The notes under the pieces: generated by a model
Seen by the model: the letters and a program-made list of their open reading frames with translations, nothing else
What the model was told of the DNA's origin: nothing
Database searches by the model: none
Source: Pseudoclavibacter sp. AY1F1
GTDB taxonomy: Bacteria > Actinomycetota > Actinomycetes > Actinomycetales > Microbacteriaceae
Direction of reading: 5' to 3'
DNA length: 64,000 bases
NCBI RefSeq assembly: GCF_002931075.1
Contig: NZ_PSTQ01000011.1
Coordinates: 1 to 64,000, forward strand
Shown here: in pieces, positions 52,678 through 62,542 of the stretch
Layout of the letters: each line of letters opens with the position of its first letter
Position numbering within the stretch: the first letter of the stretch is position 1
Position numbers and translations under genes: made by a program

Positions 52678-53325
52678 ATGGCGGCACAGCGAATCCACCT
52701 CGTTCGCCACGGCGAGGTCGAAAACCCCAACGGGCTCCTCTACGGGCGGCTCCCGGGCTTCGGGCTCTCCGAGCTCGGCGCCCGCATGGCCCGCGTCACC
52801 GCGGAGGACCTGCACGCTCGAGCGGTACCCGCGACGCGCCTCGTCGTCTCGCCGCTGCAGCGCACTCGGGAGTCCGCCGCGCCCATCGCAGAGCTGTTCG
52901 GGCTCGAGCCGGTCATCGACGAACGCGTCATCGAGCCGACGAATGCTTTCGAGGGCCGGCGGATGACGGGCAAGTACGGCGCCCTGCGTCGCCCGGGATC
53001 GTGGCCCAAGCTCGTCAACCCCCTGCGTCCCAGCTGGGGCGAGGCGTACACATCGATCGTTGCTCGCATGCGCGAGGCGGTGCTCGACGGGGCCGAGCTC
53101 GCCGACGGCGGCGATGTTATCGTGGTCACTCACCAGCTGCCGATCTGGATGGTGCATCGCGCGCTCTCGAAGGAGCCGCTCGCGCACAACCCGAAGCACA
53201 GGCGATGCTCGCTCTCGAGCATCACGACGCTGGAGTACCACCCCGCAACCGGCTTCGTGGAAGCCGACTACCGCGAACCGGCGGCGCACGAACTCGGCGC
53301 CGCCACCGATGAGGGAGCCGTGTGA
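52678..53325 (+). CDS. Histidine phosphatase family protein
   Basis: A 215-aa phosphoglycerate-mutase-like phosphatase. The catalytic motif is HLVRHGEVENPNG (RHG at about residue 10), and the second conserved His is in VIVVTHQLPIWMVHRAL. Substrate unknown; many relatives in this position are annotated simply as histidine phosphatase. The stop overlaps the TlpA-like gene (GTGA) and so it heads the cytochrome c maturation operon, divergent from aspS. Confidence 0.88.
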   Translation: MAAQRIHLVRHGEVENPNGLLYGRLPGFGLSELGARMARVTAEDLHARAVPATRLVVSPLQRTRESAAPIAELFGLEPVIDERVIEPTNAFEGRRMTGKYGALRRPGSWPKLVNPLRPSWGEAYTSIVARMREAVLDGAELADGGDVIVVTHQLPIWMVHRALSKEPLAHNPKHRRCSLSSITTLEYHPATGFVEADYREPAAHELGAATDEGAV

Positions 53326-53960
53326 CCATCCGCTCAGAGAGCGTGAAGACACAGCGCTTTCCCCGAACCCTTCGCGTGGCCCTCGCATCGGCTGGCGTTG
53401 CCACGATGCTGCTGCTGTCTGCGTGCTCGGGAGACGAGCCGCTCCCCGACGTCACGTGGGAAGACGGCGGATCCGGCACTGTCGCGAGCGACGGCAGCTA
53501 CGAGATCTTCCCCGAGGGCGAGCGCCAGGCGCCGATCGAGTTCGGCGGCGTCACCGAGTTCGGTGATGAGCTCTCCAGCGAAGACCTCGTTGGCTCGGTC
53601 ACCGTCGTGAACTTCTGGTACGCGTCCTGCCCACCGTGCCGCCTCGAGGCGCCGGACCTGCAGGCCGCTTGGGAAGAGCACCAAGATGACGGCGTGGAGT
53701 TCGTGGGGGTCAACATCTACGACCAGGCCGCGACGGCCAAGACGTTTGCCGAGAAACAGGGCATCACGTACCCGTCGATCCTCGACGTCGACGACGCGAG
53801 CGTGCGTCTCGCGTTCGCCGACAACGTGCCGCCGCAGGCCATCCCGTCGACGCTCGTGCTCGACGCTGAGGGCCGCGTGGCATCCGTCATCCGCGGCCCC
53901 ATCGACCCGTCGATCCTCAGATCGATGATCACCGACACCCTCGCAGAGAGCAGCAAGTGA
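53322..53960 (+). CDS. TlpA/ResA-like thiol-disulfide lipoprotein
   Basis: A 212-aa exported thioredoxin-like protein. The signal peptide carries the lipobox LLSACS. The redox site WYASCPPCR (CPPC) lies at about residue 105, and the cis-Pro loop is PQAIPSTLVLD. It reduces the haem-binding cysteines of apocytochrome c outside the cell, receiving electrons through the CcdA-like protein encoded next. GTG start and GTGA overlaps place it between the phosphatase and ccdA. Confidence 0.92.
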   Translation: MTIRSESVKTQRFPRTLRVALASAGVATMLLLSACSGDEPLPDVTWEDGGSGTVASDGSYEIFPEGERQAPIEFGGVTEFGDELSSEDLVGSVTVVNFWYASCPPCRLEAPDLQAAWEEHQDDGVEFVGVNIYDQAATAKTFAEKQGITYPSILDVDDASVRLAFADNVPPQAIPSTLVLDAEGRVASVIRGPIDPSILRSMITDTLAESSK

Positions 53961-54883
53961 CCACTGCCCTGCTCGCATCCTCCGCACTGACCGCAATCGC
54001 ACCAGGAGCCGCTGCCGGCAACGCGGTCGGCGAGACCATCGTCAGTGGGCAGCTGCTCGTGGCGATCCCGCTCGCGCTCCTCGCGGGCCTCATCTCGTTC
54101 GCGTCGCCCTGCGTGCTCCCAGTCGTGCCCGGCTACCTCGGGCTCGTCGGCGCCGTGGCGCAGGATGCGCCTGCGAAGGTGTCCGCGCGGACATCAGTCG
54201 GCACAGCCGCTTCAGGCACTGTCGGCGCTGGGCAATCCCCTCGCCCCTCAGCCGCTCCGGCGACAGAGGGCCAGGCGAAACCGCGTCTGCTCACGCGCTT
54301 CACCACAGGGCGCGGACGGGTCGCGTTCGGCGCGACCCTCTTCGTGCTCGGGTTCTCGGTTATCTACGTCGCGTTCGGCGCTGCATCGGGCTTGCTCGGC
54401 AAGTGGTTCTGGCTCTACCAGGACATCATCACTCCAATTCTTGGTGTGCTTGTGATCCTGATGGGCGTCGTGTTCATCGGCCAGGTGTCGTTCATGCAGC
54501 GCACAGCCCGCATGAAGTTCGCGCCATCCGGGCTTCTGGGTGCACCGCTTCTTGGCATAGTCTTCGGCGTCGGCTGGGCACCATGCTTGGGGCCGACGTT
54601 GATCGCCATCAACTCACTTGGCTACCAGTTCGGTGACCCTGGTCGAAGTGCCTTGCTGGCATTCTTCTACTGCCTGGGGCTTGGGGTGCCGTTCATTCTT
54701 GTTGCGTTGGGCTTCGGCAAGGTGACTACAAGCGTCAACTGGGTCCGCAAGCACATCCGCACGATCAACCTCATCGGCGGCGGCATCCTCATCCTTATCG
54801 GACTCCTCATGGTCATCGGCATCTGGCAGCACTTCATGTCCGCGTTCGCGGCGACGATCGGCGGCTATGTCCCGGCCCTCTGA
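53957..54883 (+). CDS. ccdA: CcdA-like cytochrome c biogenesis protein
   Basis: A 308-aa membrane protein of the CcdA/DsbD family carrying reducing power across the membrane. Conserved Cys lie in LISFASPCVLPVVPGYL and VGWAPCLGPTLIAINSL, the pair that forms the redox site. The loop between the first and second membrane halves is Ala/Thr-rich and long. GTG at 53957 overlaps the TlpA-like stop. The end overlaps resB by 17 bp. Confidence 0.93.
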   Translation: MTTALLASSALTAIAPGAAAGNAVGETIVSGQLLVAIPLALLAGLISFASPCVLPVVPGYLGLVGAVAQDAPAKVSARTSVGTAASGTVGAGQSPRPSAAPATEGQAKPRLLTRFTTGRGRVAFGATLFVLGFSVIYVAFGAASGLLGKWFWLYQDIITPILGVLVILMGVVFIGQVSFMQRTARMKFAPSGLLGAPLLGIVFGVGWAPCLGPTLIAINSLGYQFGDPGRSALLAFFYCLGLGVPFILVALGFGKVTTSVNWVRKHIRTINLIGGGILILIGLLMVIGIWQHFMSAFAATIGGYVPAL

Positions 54884-56678
54884 CCACTTCGACGCGGGCA
54901 AGGACGGCTTCGAGGCCCGCGATCGCGAAGCGAAGAAGTCCACGTCCGGTGGCGCCCGCGCGACGATGCCGAACAAGCCAGGAGGCGCCCAGAAGCCGGG
55001 ACGCGCATCCGCGCTCGTGGCCTGGCTGCGCACCGCCTGGCGCCAGCTCACGAGCATGCGCACGGCGCTCCTGCTGCTCCTGCTCCTCGCGATCGCGGCC
55101 ATACCCGGCTCGCTCGTGCCGCAGCGTTCGAGCGACCCGAATGGCGTCATCGTCTACCAGGATCAGTACCCGGACATCGCGCCGTTCCTCGACGACATCG
55201 GCATGTTCGACGTCTACAGCTCGCCGTGGTTCACAGCCATCTACCTGCTGCTGTTCGTGTCGCTCATCGGCTGCATCATCCCGCGCATCAAGCACCACTG
55301 GGATGCGCTGCGCTCGAAGCCACCCAAGACCCCGGCACGCCTTTCACGGCTCGACGCCTACTCGATGCAGGTGCTCGACGCTTCCCTCGACCCGAAGCGC
55401 GGCGCCGTCATCGACGAAGCCGCGAAGGTGCTGCGCGACAAGAAGTACCGCACCGTCATCTTCGACGACGGGAAGCGGGGCGTCTCCGTCTCTGCGGAGC
55501 GTGGCTACATGCGGGAGACCGGCAACCTCGTCTTCCACTCGGCCATGGTCGGCATCATCGTCGCCGTGGGCATCGGGGGCGGCTTCACCTGGTCAGGGCA
55601 GCGCGTGCTCGTCGAGGGCCAGACCTTCGTGAACGGGCTCGTCAGCTACTCCTCCTTCAACCCTGGCCGGTTCTTCACGCCGGACGTGCTCGCGCCGTTC
55701 TCCATGCGCCTCGACTCGTTCGACATCACGTACGAGGAAGAGAACCAGAACGCCATCGGGCAGGCCACCGATTACGCGGCGAACGTGACCGTCAACACGC
55801 CTGGGGGTGAGCCTCAGACGGAGACGGTCCGTGTCAACGACCCCCTCCGGTTCGCGGGCACCGACAGCTACCTCCTCGGGAACGGCTACGCCCCCGAGAT
55901 CACAGTGCGCGACCCGCAGGGGAACGCCGTCTTCTCCGATTTCGTGCCGTTCCTCCCGCAGGATTCGTTCCTGACCTCGATGGGCGTCGTGAAGGTTCCG
56001 GATGGGCTCGACGAGCAGATCGGAATGCTCGGCTTCTTCTACCCGTCGGCCGTCGAACTCGAATCGGGCGCGCTCACCTCGAACCACCCCGATCTGAGAG
56101 ACCCGATGCTGACGCTCAACGTCTACTCGGGCGACCTCGGCCTCGACGAGGGAGTGCCGCGGTCCGTCTACACGCTTGACACCGACACGCTCACGCCGAT
56201 CGCGGCGCGCGACCTCGACTTCAAGCCGATCGAACTGCGACCAGGCGAGACCGCCGAGCTGCCCAATGGGCTCGGCACGATCGAACTCGGCGAGGTGCCC
56301 CGCTACGCGTCCTTCGACGTGCACGAAGACCCCACCCAGATCCCGGTCCTCATCTTCGCGATCCTCATCATCGGTGGGCTCTTCACGTCGCTGCTCGTGC
56401 CACGGCGACGCCTCTGGGTGAAGGCCACCACGCGCGCTGACGGCACAGTCCTCGTCGAGTACGCCGGTCTCGCCCGCGGAGACGACCCGCAGCTGGCCGC
56501 CGCCGTCAACGATCTCCTCGACGTTCACACGAGAAAAATCGTAGGCTTAGCCGAACCTGCGTCGCCGGCCCGCGACTCCGGGGTCGCCAAACGCCCAGAG
56601 CCCACCTCAGGCTCCGGATCCGGCGCCGACAGCCAAGGCGCGTCGCTCGCCTCTTCTCCCACTCAGGAAGCTCCATGA
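54867..56678 (+). CDS. resB: ResB/Ccs1-like cytochrome c biogenesis protein
   Basis: A 603-aa membrane protein that with CcsA-type protein passes haem to apocytochrome c (System II). Hydrophobic segments lie at about residues 68-87, 127-145 and 230-250, with a last one near 490-510 (IPVLIFAILIIGGLFTSLLV). A large extracytoplasmic domain lies between them. ResB hallmarks LRTAWRQLTSMRTALLLLLL and AAIPGSLVPQRSSDP are present. The Ser/Gly-rich tail is disordered. The 4-bp overlap with ccsB indicates co-translation. Confidence 0.93.
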   Translation: MSRPSDHFDAGKDGFEARDREAKKSTSGGARATMPNKPGGAQKPGRASALVAWLRTAWRQLTSMRTALLLLLLLAIAAIPGSLVPQRSSDPNGVIVYQDQYPDIAPFLDDIGMFDVYSSPWFTAIYLLLFVSLIGCIIPRIKHHWDALRSKPPKTPARLSRLDAYSMQVLDASLDPKRGAVIDEAAKVLRDKKYRTVIFDDGKRGVSVSAERGYMRETGNLVFHSAMVGIIVAVGIGGGFTWSGQRVLVEGQTFVNGLVSYSSFNPGRFFTPDVLAPFSMRLDSFDITYEEENQNAIGQATDYAANVTVNTPGGEPQTETVRVNDPLRFAGTDSYLLGNGYAPEITVRDPQGNAVFSDFVPFLPQDSFLTSMGVVKVPDGLDEQIGMLGFFYPSAVELESGALTSNHPDLRDPMLTLNVYSGDLGLDEGVPRSVYTLDTDTLTPIAARDLDFKPIELRPGETAELPNGLGTIELGEVPRYASFDVHEDPTQIPVLIFAILIIGGLFTSLLVPRRRLWVKATTRADGTVLVEYAGLARGDDPQLAAAVNDLLDVHTRKIVGLAEPASPARDSGVAKRPEPTSGSGSGADSQGASLASSPTQEAP

Positions 56679-57766
56679 TCGAAACGCTGTCCAGCTGGTC
56701 GAACCTGCTCCTCTACATCTCCATGGCGGTGTATTCGGTCGCCTTCATCGCGTTCGCTATGGACCTGGCGGGTCGCAGCGCACGGGCGGCCGAACGCTCG
56801 CAGCGCCAGTCGGCGGTCGGCGCGACCGCAGCACGCCGGGGCGCGCTTGTCGGGGCCGGTGCCGCGGCATCAGCGAGCGTCGACAACGAGGAGGCCCGCG
56901 CTCGGGAGCTCTCCGAGCCTGCGAGCTACACCGTCGAGGACCCATCGAGCTCCGTCTCGCTCGCGTCCACGCGCACCGAGTCGGGCGACGCGTGGCGCGA
57001 CACCCGCGCGACGCCGTCGCTGCGCATCGCCATGTGGCTCACCATCGCCGCATTTGTCGTGCAGCTCGCCGCGACCACCCTCCGCGGCATCGCCGCCGAG
57101 CGTGTGCCGTGGTCGAACATGTTCGAGTTCTCGATGACCTCGACCCTGCTCATCGTGCTGGTCTTCCTCCTCGCCCGCTTCTGGGCTGACGTGCGCTTCC
57201 TCGGCACCTTCATCACCGGCTTCACGGTCATCACGCTCGGCATCGCAACGCTCGGCTTCTACGTCGACGTGGTGCCGCTCGCCCCCGCGCTGCAGTCGGT
57301 GTGGCTTGTCATCCACGTCTTCGTCGCGTCCCTCGCGACAGGGTGCCTTGCCATCGGAGCCGGACTGAGCGTCGCGCAGCTCCTGCAGACGCGTCGAGTT
57401 GCCCGCGTTCGCGCCGGCCTCCCGACGAAACTGAACATGCTGTCGGCGCTTCCCGACGCGGTCCGCCTCGAGAACCTCGCCTACCGCATCAACATCGTCG
57501 GCTTCATCCTGTGGACCTTCACCCTCATGGCGGGCGCCGTCTGGGCAGAGCGGGCGTGGGGTCGGTACTGGGGCTGGGACACCAAGGAAGTGTGGACCTT
57601 CATCATCTGGGTGGTCTACGCCGGCTACATCCACGCCCGCGCGACCCGCGGCTGGCGCGGCACGCCGTCCGCCTGGCTCGCCGTCGCCGGCTTCGCCACT
57701 GTCATGTTCAACTTTGGCATCGTCAACGTCTTCTTCAAGGGACTGCACGCCTACTCGGGCCTGTAG
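56675..57766 (+). CDS. ccsB: CcsB-type cytochrome c biogenesis protein (CcsA family)
   Basis: A 363-aa membrane haem-handling protein. The tryptophan-rich motif WGRYWGWDTKEVWTFIIW (about residues 290-310) is the haem-binding signature, and histidines in VWLVIHVFVASLA and VVYAGYIHARATRGW are likely axial ligands. About eight hydrophobic segments are present, with a low-complexity loop (about 45-110) after the first. It ends the phosphatase-tlpA-ccdA-resB-ccsB operon. A (CACG)5 microsatellite follows its stop. Confidence 0.94.
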   Translation: MIETLSSWSNLLLYISMAVYSVAFIAFAMDLAGRSARAAERSQRQSAVGATAARRGALVGAGAAASASVDNEEARARELSEPASYTVEDPSSSVSLASTRTESGDAWRDTRATPSLRIAMWLTIAAFVVQLAATTLRGIAAERVPWSNMFEFSMTSTLLIVLVFLLARFWADVRFLGTFITGFTVITLGIATLGFYVDVVPLAPALQSVWLVIHVFVASLATGCLAIGAGLSVAQLLQTRRVARVRAGLPTKLNMLSALPDAVRLENLAYRINIVGFILWTFTLMAGAVWAERAWGRYWGWDTKEVWTFIIWVVYAGYIHARATRGWRGTPSAWLAVAGFATVMFNFGIVNVFFKGLHAYSGL

Positions 57767-57770
57767 GCGG

Positions 57771-57791
57771 CACGCACGCACGCACGCACGC
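57771..57791. repeat. CACG microsatellite
   Basis: About five copies of CACG immediately after the ccsB stop codon, in the gap to the converging menC gene. No function is seen. Confidence 0.7.
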
Positions 57792-57852
57792 CCATGCCCT
57801 CGCCCTCAGCAGCGTGGGTGTCGGGCCGGAACGGTCGGAAGGTCCGTTCGGT

Positions 57853-58851
57853 TCAGAAGTCCGCGGTGAGCACTGCGTGGCAGCGCCGGATGCGGTCGCG
57901 CCACCAGTCCTGACGTTCCGCCGGTGAGGCGAGGCGCTCGAGGGCGGCTTCGTCGATGTCGACGGGGGCGAGCGGGATGCGCCCGGCGCGCGGCCGGAGG
58001 GGCTTCACGACGACGTCCTCCGCGAGGAGGGACGCAGTGCCGAGGCCGGCGTCGTGCCGAGGTTCCGGCAGAGCGGCGGCGAGCTGCGCGCCCATGGCGA
58101 TGCCCACGGACGAATCGAGTGCGCTTGAGACCGTCGCGGGCAGGCCAGCGGCTCTGACGATCTCGGCCGCCCTGCGCACACCGCCGAGGGGCTGCATCTT
58201 GACGACGACCACGTCGGCCGCGCCGAGGCGGGCGACCTCCAGAGGGTCGTCGGCCTTCCGGATGGATTCGTCGGCGGCGATCTGCACCGAGACCCCGGCC
58301 CCGGCGAGTCGACCTCGCAGCTCCACGAGCTCTGCTGTGGTGGAACACGGCTGCTCCGCATACTCGAGCCCGAACTGCGACAGCTCACGCAGGGCACCGA
58401 GCGCCTCGTCCACCGACCAGCCGCCGTTCGCGTCGACCCTCAGTCGTGCATCCGCGCCGAGCCGATGGCGCACCTCCGCGACCCTGGCAACGTCGTCGGC
58501 CAGCGCCTGCCCTCGCTCGGCGACCTTGATCTTCACGGTTCGGCAGCCGTCGAAGCGTGCGAGCACACCCTCGAGCGCTGCGGCGTCGACGGCGGGCACA
58601 GTCGCGTTGACCCAGATCGCGCCCTCGGTGCGCCGGGGAAGTGTGTCGTCGAACCCGAACTCGATCGCGGCGCGCAACCAGTTCGTGGCCTCCGCGTCTC
58701 CGTACTCGAGGAACGGGGAGAACTCGCTCCAGGCCACGGTCCCGCGGATGATCGCCGCTTCGCGCGCGTCCACGCCTCGGAACCTCGTGACGAGGGGGAG
58801 CGTCACGACGTGCGTGCGGGCGAGGAGCTCGTCGATCTCGGGCAGCTGCAT
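57853..58851 (-). CDS. menC: o-Succinylbenzoate synthase
   Basis: A 332-aa enolase-superfamily enzyme of menaquinone synthesis, converting SHCHC to o-succinylbenzoate. Visible residues are the Lys of the KIKVAERGQ motif (general base pair), the metal ligands in RVDANGGWSVDEAL, LEYAEQPC and AADESIRKADDP, and the Lys in VVVKMQPLGG. The ATG at 58851 is chosen over the Arg-rich frame to 59376. It is convergent with ccsB, and menB and menE lie nearby on the other strand. Confidence 0.93.
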   Translation of the reverse strand: MQLPEIDELLARTHVVTLPLVTRFRGVDAREAAIIRGTVAWSEFSPFLEYGDAEATNWLRAAIEFGFDDTLPRRTEGAIWVNATVPAVDAAALEGVLARFDGCRTVKIKVAERGQALADDVARVAEVRHRLGADARLRVDANGGWSVDEALGALRELSQFGLEYAEQPCSTTAELVELRGRLAGAGVSVQIAADESIRKADDPLEVARLGAADVVVVKMQPLGGVRRAAEIVRAAGLPATVSSALDSSVGIAMGAQLAAALPEPRHDAGLGTASLLAEDVVVKPLRPRAGRIPLAPVDIDEAALERLASPAERQDWWRDRIRRCHAVLTADF

Positions 58852-58941
58852 CCGCCCATTGTCTCGCGCCGCGACGGTCGTCTGCCGCTGCCTTCGCCGC
58901 CTGCTTCTCGTTTCTTGCCGCTCGCTTGTCGCTTCTCTCGA

Positions 58942-58997
58942 GATGGGTTCCTCATCTGCGGATGGGTTGCAAGCCATCCCGAGGTGAGGAATCCATC
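58942..58997. repeat. Nested inverted repeat upstream of menC
   Basis: Outer arms GATGGGTTCCTCA (58942-58954) and TGAGGAATCCATC (58985-58997) pair with one mismatch. Inside, GGATGG (58960-58965) and CCATCC (58974-58979) pair again, so GATGGGTT-like sequence occurs four times. It lies 90 bp before menC and 125 bp before the next gene on the other strand. Confidence 0.65.
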
Positions 58998-59122
58998 CCG
59001 AAACTGAATTGCGGTGCGCGACGAACGTCGCGCAGGGTGGGAAGGTCCTGCCCACCTGGATGTGATTCGCCCGGATCGCGCTAGGCTGAGTCATCGATCG
59101 GTCACACCGGACGTGAAACCTT

Positions 59123-59659
59123 ATGTCTACGAATCTCTCCAGCCCCGCACCTCGCTTCAGCCCACCGCCGGCCGACGAGGACTTCGACGACGGCCTGTTG
59201 GGGGCTGCGCCCGAGGCGCGGCGTCCCGCTCGCCTTGTCTCGGCGGGCGACAGGTCAGGCTTCGACAAGCCCCAGCACCGGCATGGGACGGTCGTCCAGC
59301 GCACCTGGTACGAGATCGCGTTCAACCCGCGCCGCTGGTCCGCCGGACACTGGGCCCTTCTCGGTGTGCTCATCACGGTGCTCGCCGACGTGTTCGTGTT
59401 CTTCTACGCATCGAACCTCTTCGGCATCGACCGCAAGTTCGAGATCGAGATGTGGCTCCTCACGGCGGGCATCGCCGGGTTCCTGACGATCGCGTTGGCG
59501 CTGTGGGGCATCATCTTCAACAGCGCGAGGGGTGCGGCGATCTTCGCGCTCATCCTCGGCCTGCCGTTCGGTGCGCCCCCGGCGTGGCTCGTCGGCAACA
59601 CCCTCGTCCAGCTGATGGCGAACGGCGGCACGTTGCCCGTCGCGCCGCCGCTCTGGTAG
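59123..59659 (+). CDS. Hypothetical membrane protein
   Basis: A 178-aa protein that I do not recognise. The N-terminal about 75 residues are Pro/Asp-rich and disordered, with a WYEIAFNPRRWSAGHWAL segment leading into three hydrophobic segments (about 76-98, 108-130 and 137-165). No cysteine or clear motif is present. It lies between divergent menC and menB on the plus strand, so a role around menaquinone genes is possible but not shown. Confidence 0.65.
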   Translation: MSTNLSSPAPRFSPPPADEDFDDGLLGAAPEARRPARLVSAGDRSGFDKPQHRHGTVVQRTWYEIAFNPRRWSAGHWALLGVLITVLADVFVFFYASNLFGIDRKFEIEMWLLTAGIAGFLTIALALWGIIFNSARGAAIFALILGLPFGAPPAWLVGNTLVQLMANGGTLPVAPPLW

Positions 59660-59716
59660 CTCGCTGCGGGTCGAACCCCAGCGTGTGATCGGCCTCGCGT
59701 CGGCTAGCGTTGAGGC

Positions 59717-60628
<912 letters not shown>

Positions 60629-60668
60629 GAGTTCCCGACCGGCACGCCTCGGCGGCGAGCGTCACGCA

Positions 60669-62027
60669 GTGAGCGCGGCAAGCCGTGAGGGTGAGGCGCT
60701 TCGTCCGCTGATTCGTGTGGATGCACGCGATCCGGCCGCGGTCACGGCTGCGCTGGTGCACGCTCTGAGCGGCGACGGGCCAGCGGTCCTGCCCACAGCG
60801 GGCGCCGTGTCCGTCGTGCGGGACAACGCCAAAGACGCCACCGCCAACTCCAAAGACGTCGCCGCCGCCGAAGACACCGACGACGCACTCACCTCCGTCC
60901 CGAACGATGTGGTGCTCGTCATCGAGACAAGCGGTTCGACGGCGGAGCCCAAGCGCGTCATGCTGAGCGCCGCCGCTCTGCGCGCGTCCGCCGCGGCGAC
61001 GTACGCCAGGTTCGACGAGCTCTTCGCGAGCGAGCAGCTGGCTGAGCACACCCGCCAGTGGCTGCTGACGCTGCCGGCGTCGTACGTCGCCGGCGCGCAG
61101 GTGCTCATGCGGTCGATCCTCGCGGGCACCGACCCGGTTGTGCTGGGCGACGAGCGCTTCACCGCCGAGGGCTTCGCTCGTGCCGCCGAGGGGCTGACCG
61201 CCGAGCGGCGGTACGTCTCGCTGGTGCCGGCGCAGCTGGCGCGGCTGCTCGACGCGGCGGAAGCCGAGGGGATGGTCGGCGGCCCAGTCGCGCAGGCTGT
61301 CGCTCGTTTCGACGCCATCCTCGTCGGCGGACAGTCACTCGCACCGCCCCTGCGGTTGCGCGCAGCGGCGCTTGGCTGGAACCTCGTCACGAGCTACGGC
61401 TCGAGCGAGACGAGTGGGGGCAGCCTCTACAACGGGGAGCCGCTCGCGGGCGTGAGGGTCCGCATCCGCGATGGCGAGGTGCAGCTCGCCGGCCCGGTGC
61501 TTGCTACCGGCTACCTCGGCGACACGGCCCGCACCGCGGCGGCCTTCGTGGAGGAGGACGGCGAGCGCTGGTACCGCACAAGCGACGGCGGCCGCCTCGA
61601 ACTCGACGGGACCACGGGCCGCGAGCGGCTCGTGGTGACCGGCCGCCTCGACAACGTCATCGTCTCGGGGGGCGAGAAGGTGCTGCTCGACAGGGTCGAG
61701 GGCATCGTGCGGCAGCTGCCCGGTCTCGAGAGCGCGGTTGTCGTTGCGGCCCCCTCCGACGAGTGGGGCCAGGTGCCCGCGCTTGTTGTCGAGACGCTTG
61801 CCTGGGGCGCACACCCAGGCGAATCAGGCGCGTTCCTGGTGGATGCTCACGAGCTGTCCGGCGATGATCGCTGGTCGGCCGTGCGTGGAGCGACGTCCGA
61901 GGCCGGGCGTGCCGCTCGCCCGGCGAAGCTGCTGCTCGTCGACCACCTGCCTTACCTCCCGAGTGGGAAGCCTGATCGGCGCTCGCTCGAGCGGCTCATC
62001 GAGCGCCTCTCCGGGCGTCTTTCGTAG
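60669..62027 (+). CDS. menE: o-Succinylbenzoate-CoA ligase
   Basis: A 452-aa adenylating enzyme activating o-succinylbenzoate. The AMP-binding P-loop is LVIETSGSTAEPKRVMLS, the second site is NLVTSYGSSETSGGSLYNG, and the C-terminal hinge is RTSDGGRLELDG with VTGRLDNVIVSGGEKV and the catalytic Lys in LPSGKPDRRSL. The N-terminus is shortened, as in actinobacterial MenE (about 400-450 aa). GTG 60669 is the natural start, 40 bp after menB in one operon. Confidence 0.93.
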   Translation: MSAASREGEALRPLIRVDARDPAAVTAALVHALSGDGPAVLPTAGAVSVVRDNAKDATANSKDVAAAEDTDDALTSVPNDVVLVIETSGSTAEPKRVMLSAAALRASAAATYARFDELFASEQLAEHTRQWLLTLPASYVAGAQVLMRSILAGTDPVVLGDERFTAEGFARAAEGLTAERRYVSLVPAQLARLLDAAEAEGMVGGPVAQAVARFDAILVGGQSLAPPLRLRAAALGWNLVTSYGSSETSGGSLYNGEPLAGVRVRIRDGEVQLAGPVLATGYLGDTARTAAAFVEEDGERWYRTSDGGRLELDGTTGRERLVVTGRLDNVIVSGGEKVLLDRVEGIVRQLPGLESAVVVAAPSDEWGQVPALVVETLAWGAHPGESGAFLVDAHELSGDDRWSAVRGATSEAGRAARPAKLLLVDHLPYLPSGKPDRRSLERLIERLSGRLS

Positions 62028-62049
62028 CGGACCGAGCCCAGGCGCTGCG

Positions 62050-62247
62050 TCAGGCGGCCGTGACGCTGACCACGGCGTGCTTGAACTCGGGCATCGCAGA
62101 GTGGGGGTCGGTGGCGGCGATGGCTTTGCCTTCAGCTGCCCAGAAGACCGGGTCTTCCGGGTTCCCGTTGTCGATCCACCGTCCGGGGCGGTGGCCGAGC
62201 GTGGTGACCTGGGCGCTGAGCTGTGTGTTGCCGACTGTCGTTGCCAT
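62050..62247 (-). pseudogene. Possible N-terminal fragment of a NarK-like nitrate transporter
   Basis: A 65-codon frame with GAGGAG 7 nt before its ATG. The middle (PGRWIDNGNPEDPVFWAAEG) strongly resembles the N-terminal segment of actinobacterial NarK-type MFS nitrate/nitrite transporters, which is followed there by membrane helices. Here the rest (KAIAATDPHSAMPEFKHAVV) diverges and stops. I read it as a leftover 5' end. An intact small protein of unknown role is the alternative. Confidence 0.4.
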
Positions 62248-62414
62248 CGCGACTCCTCGGGGAGGTGAGCAGTGGTTCGACGGTAGGTGGCGCGTGTTGC
62301 CGGTGGACGCTGTCGCGGTTGCCGCGGCGTAACTCATCACGCCGTTCGAACGGGGTGGAGAGCGTCGCGTCACGAGTCGGAGACGTGGGTGCGCATCCGC
62401 GACGCGCCCCAGAG

Positions 62415-62472
62415 CGCTGCCAGCCGTTTGCCCCTTTCGGCGGGTGCCAAGAGGGGCAAACGACAGGCAGCG
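62415..62472. repeat. Palindromic element copy 4
   Basis: CGCTGCCAGCCGTTTGCCCCTTT pairs with AAGAGGGGCAAACGACAGGCAGCG (three mismatches), about 24-bp arms around a 10-nt loop. It shares CGCTGCC...GTTT.CCCC with copy 1 at 31-90, 62 kb away. It lies in the 295-bp gap before the SGNH hydrolase gene. Confidence 0.65.
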
Positions 62473-62542
62473 ATCGGCTCAGCGCGGGGCCGAGGCGACG
62501 TGGCGCATCCCGCCACGCGGGATGCGCTCAGCGCGTCTCAGG

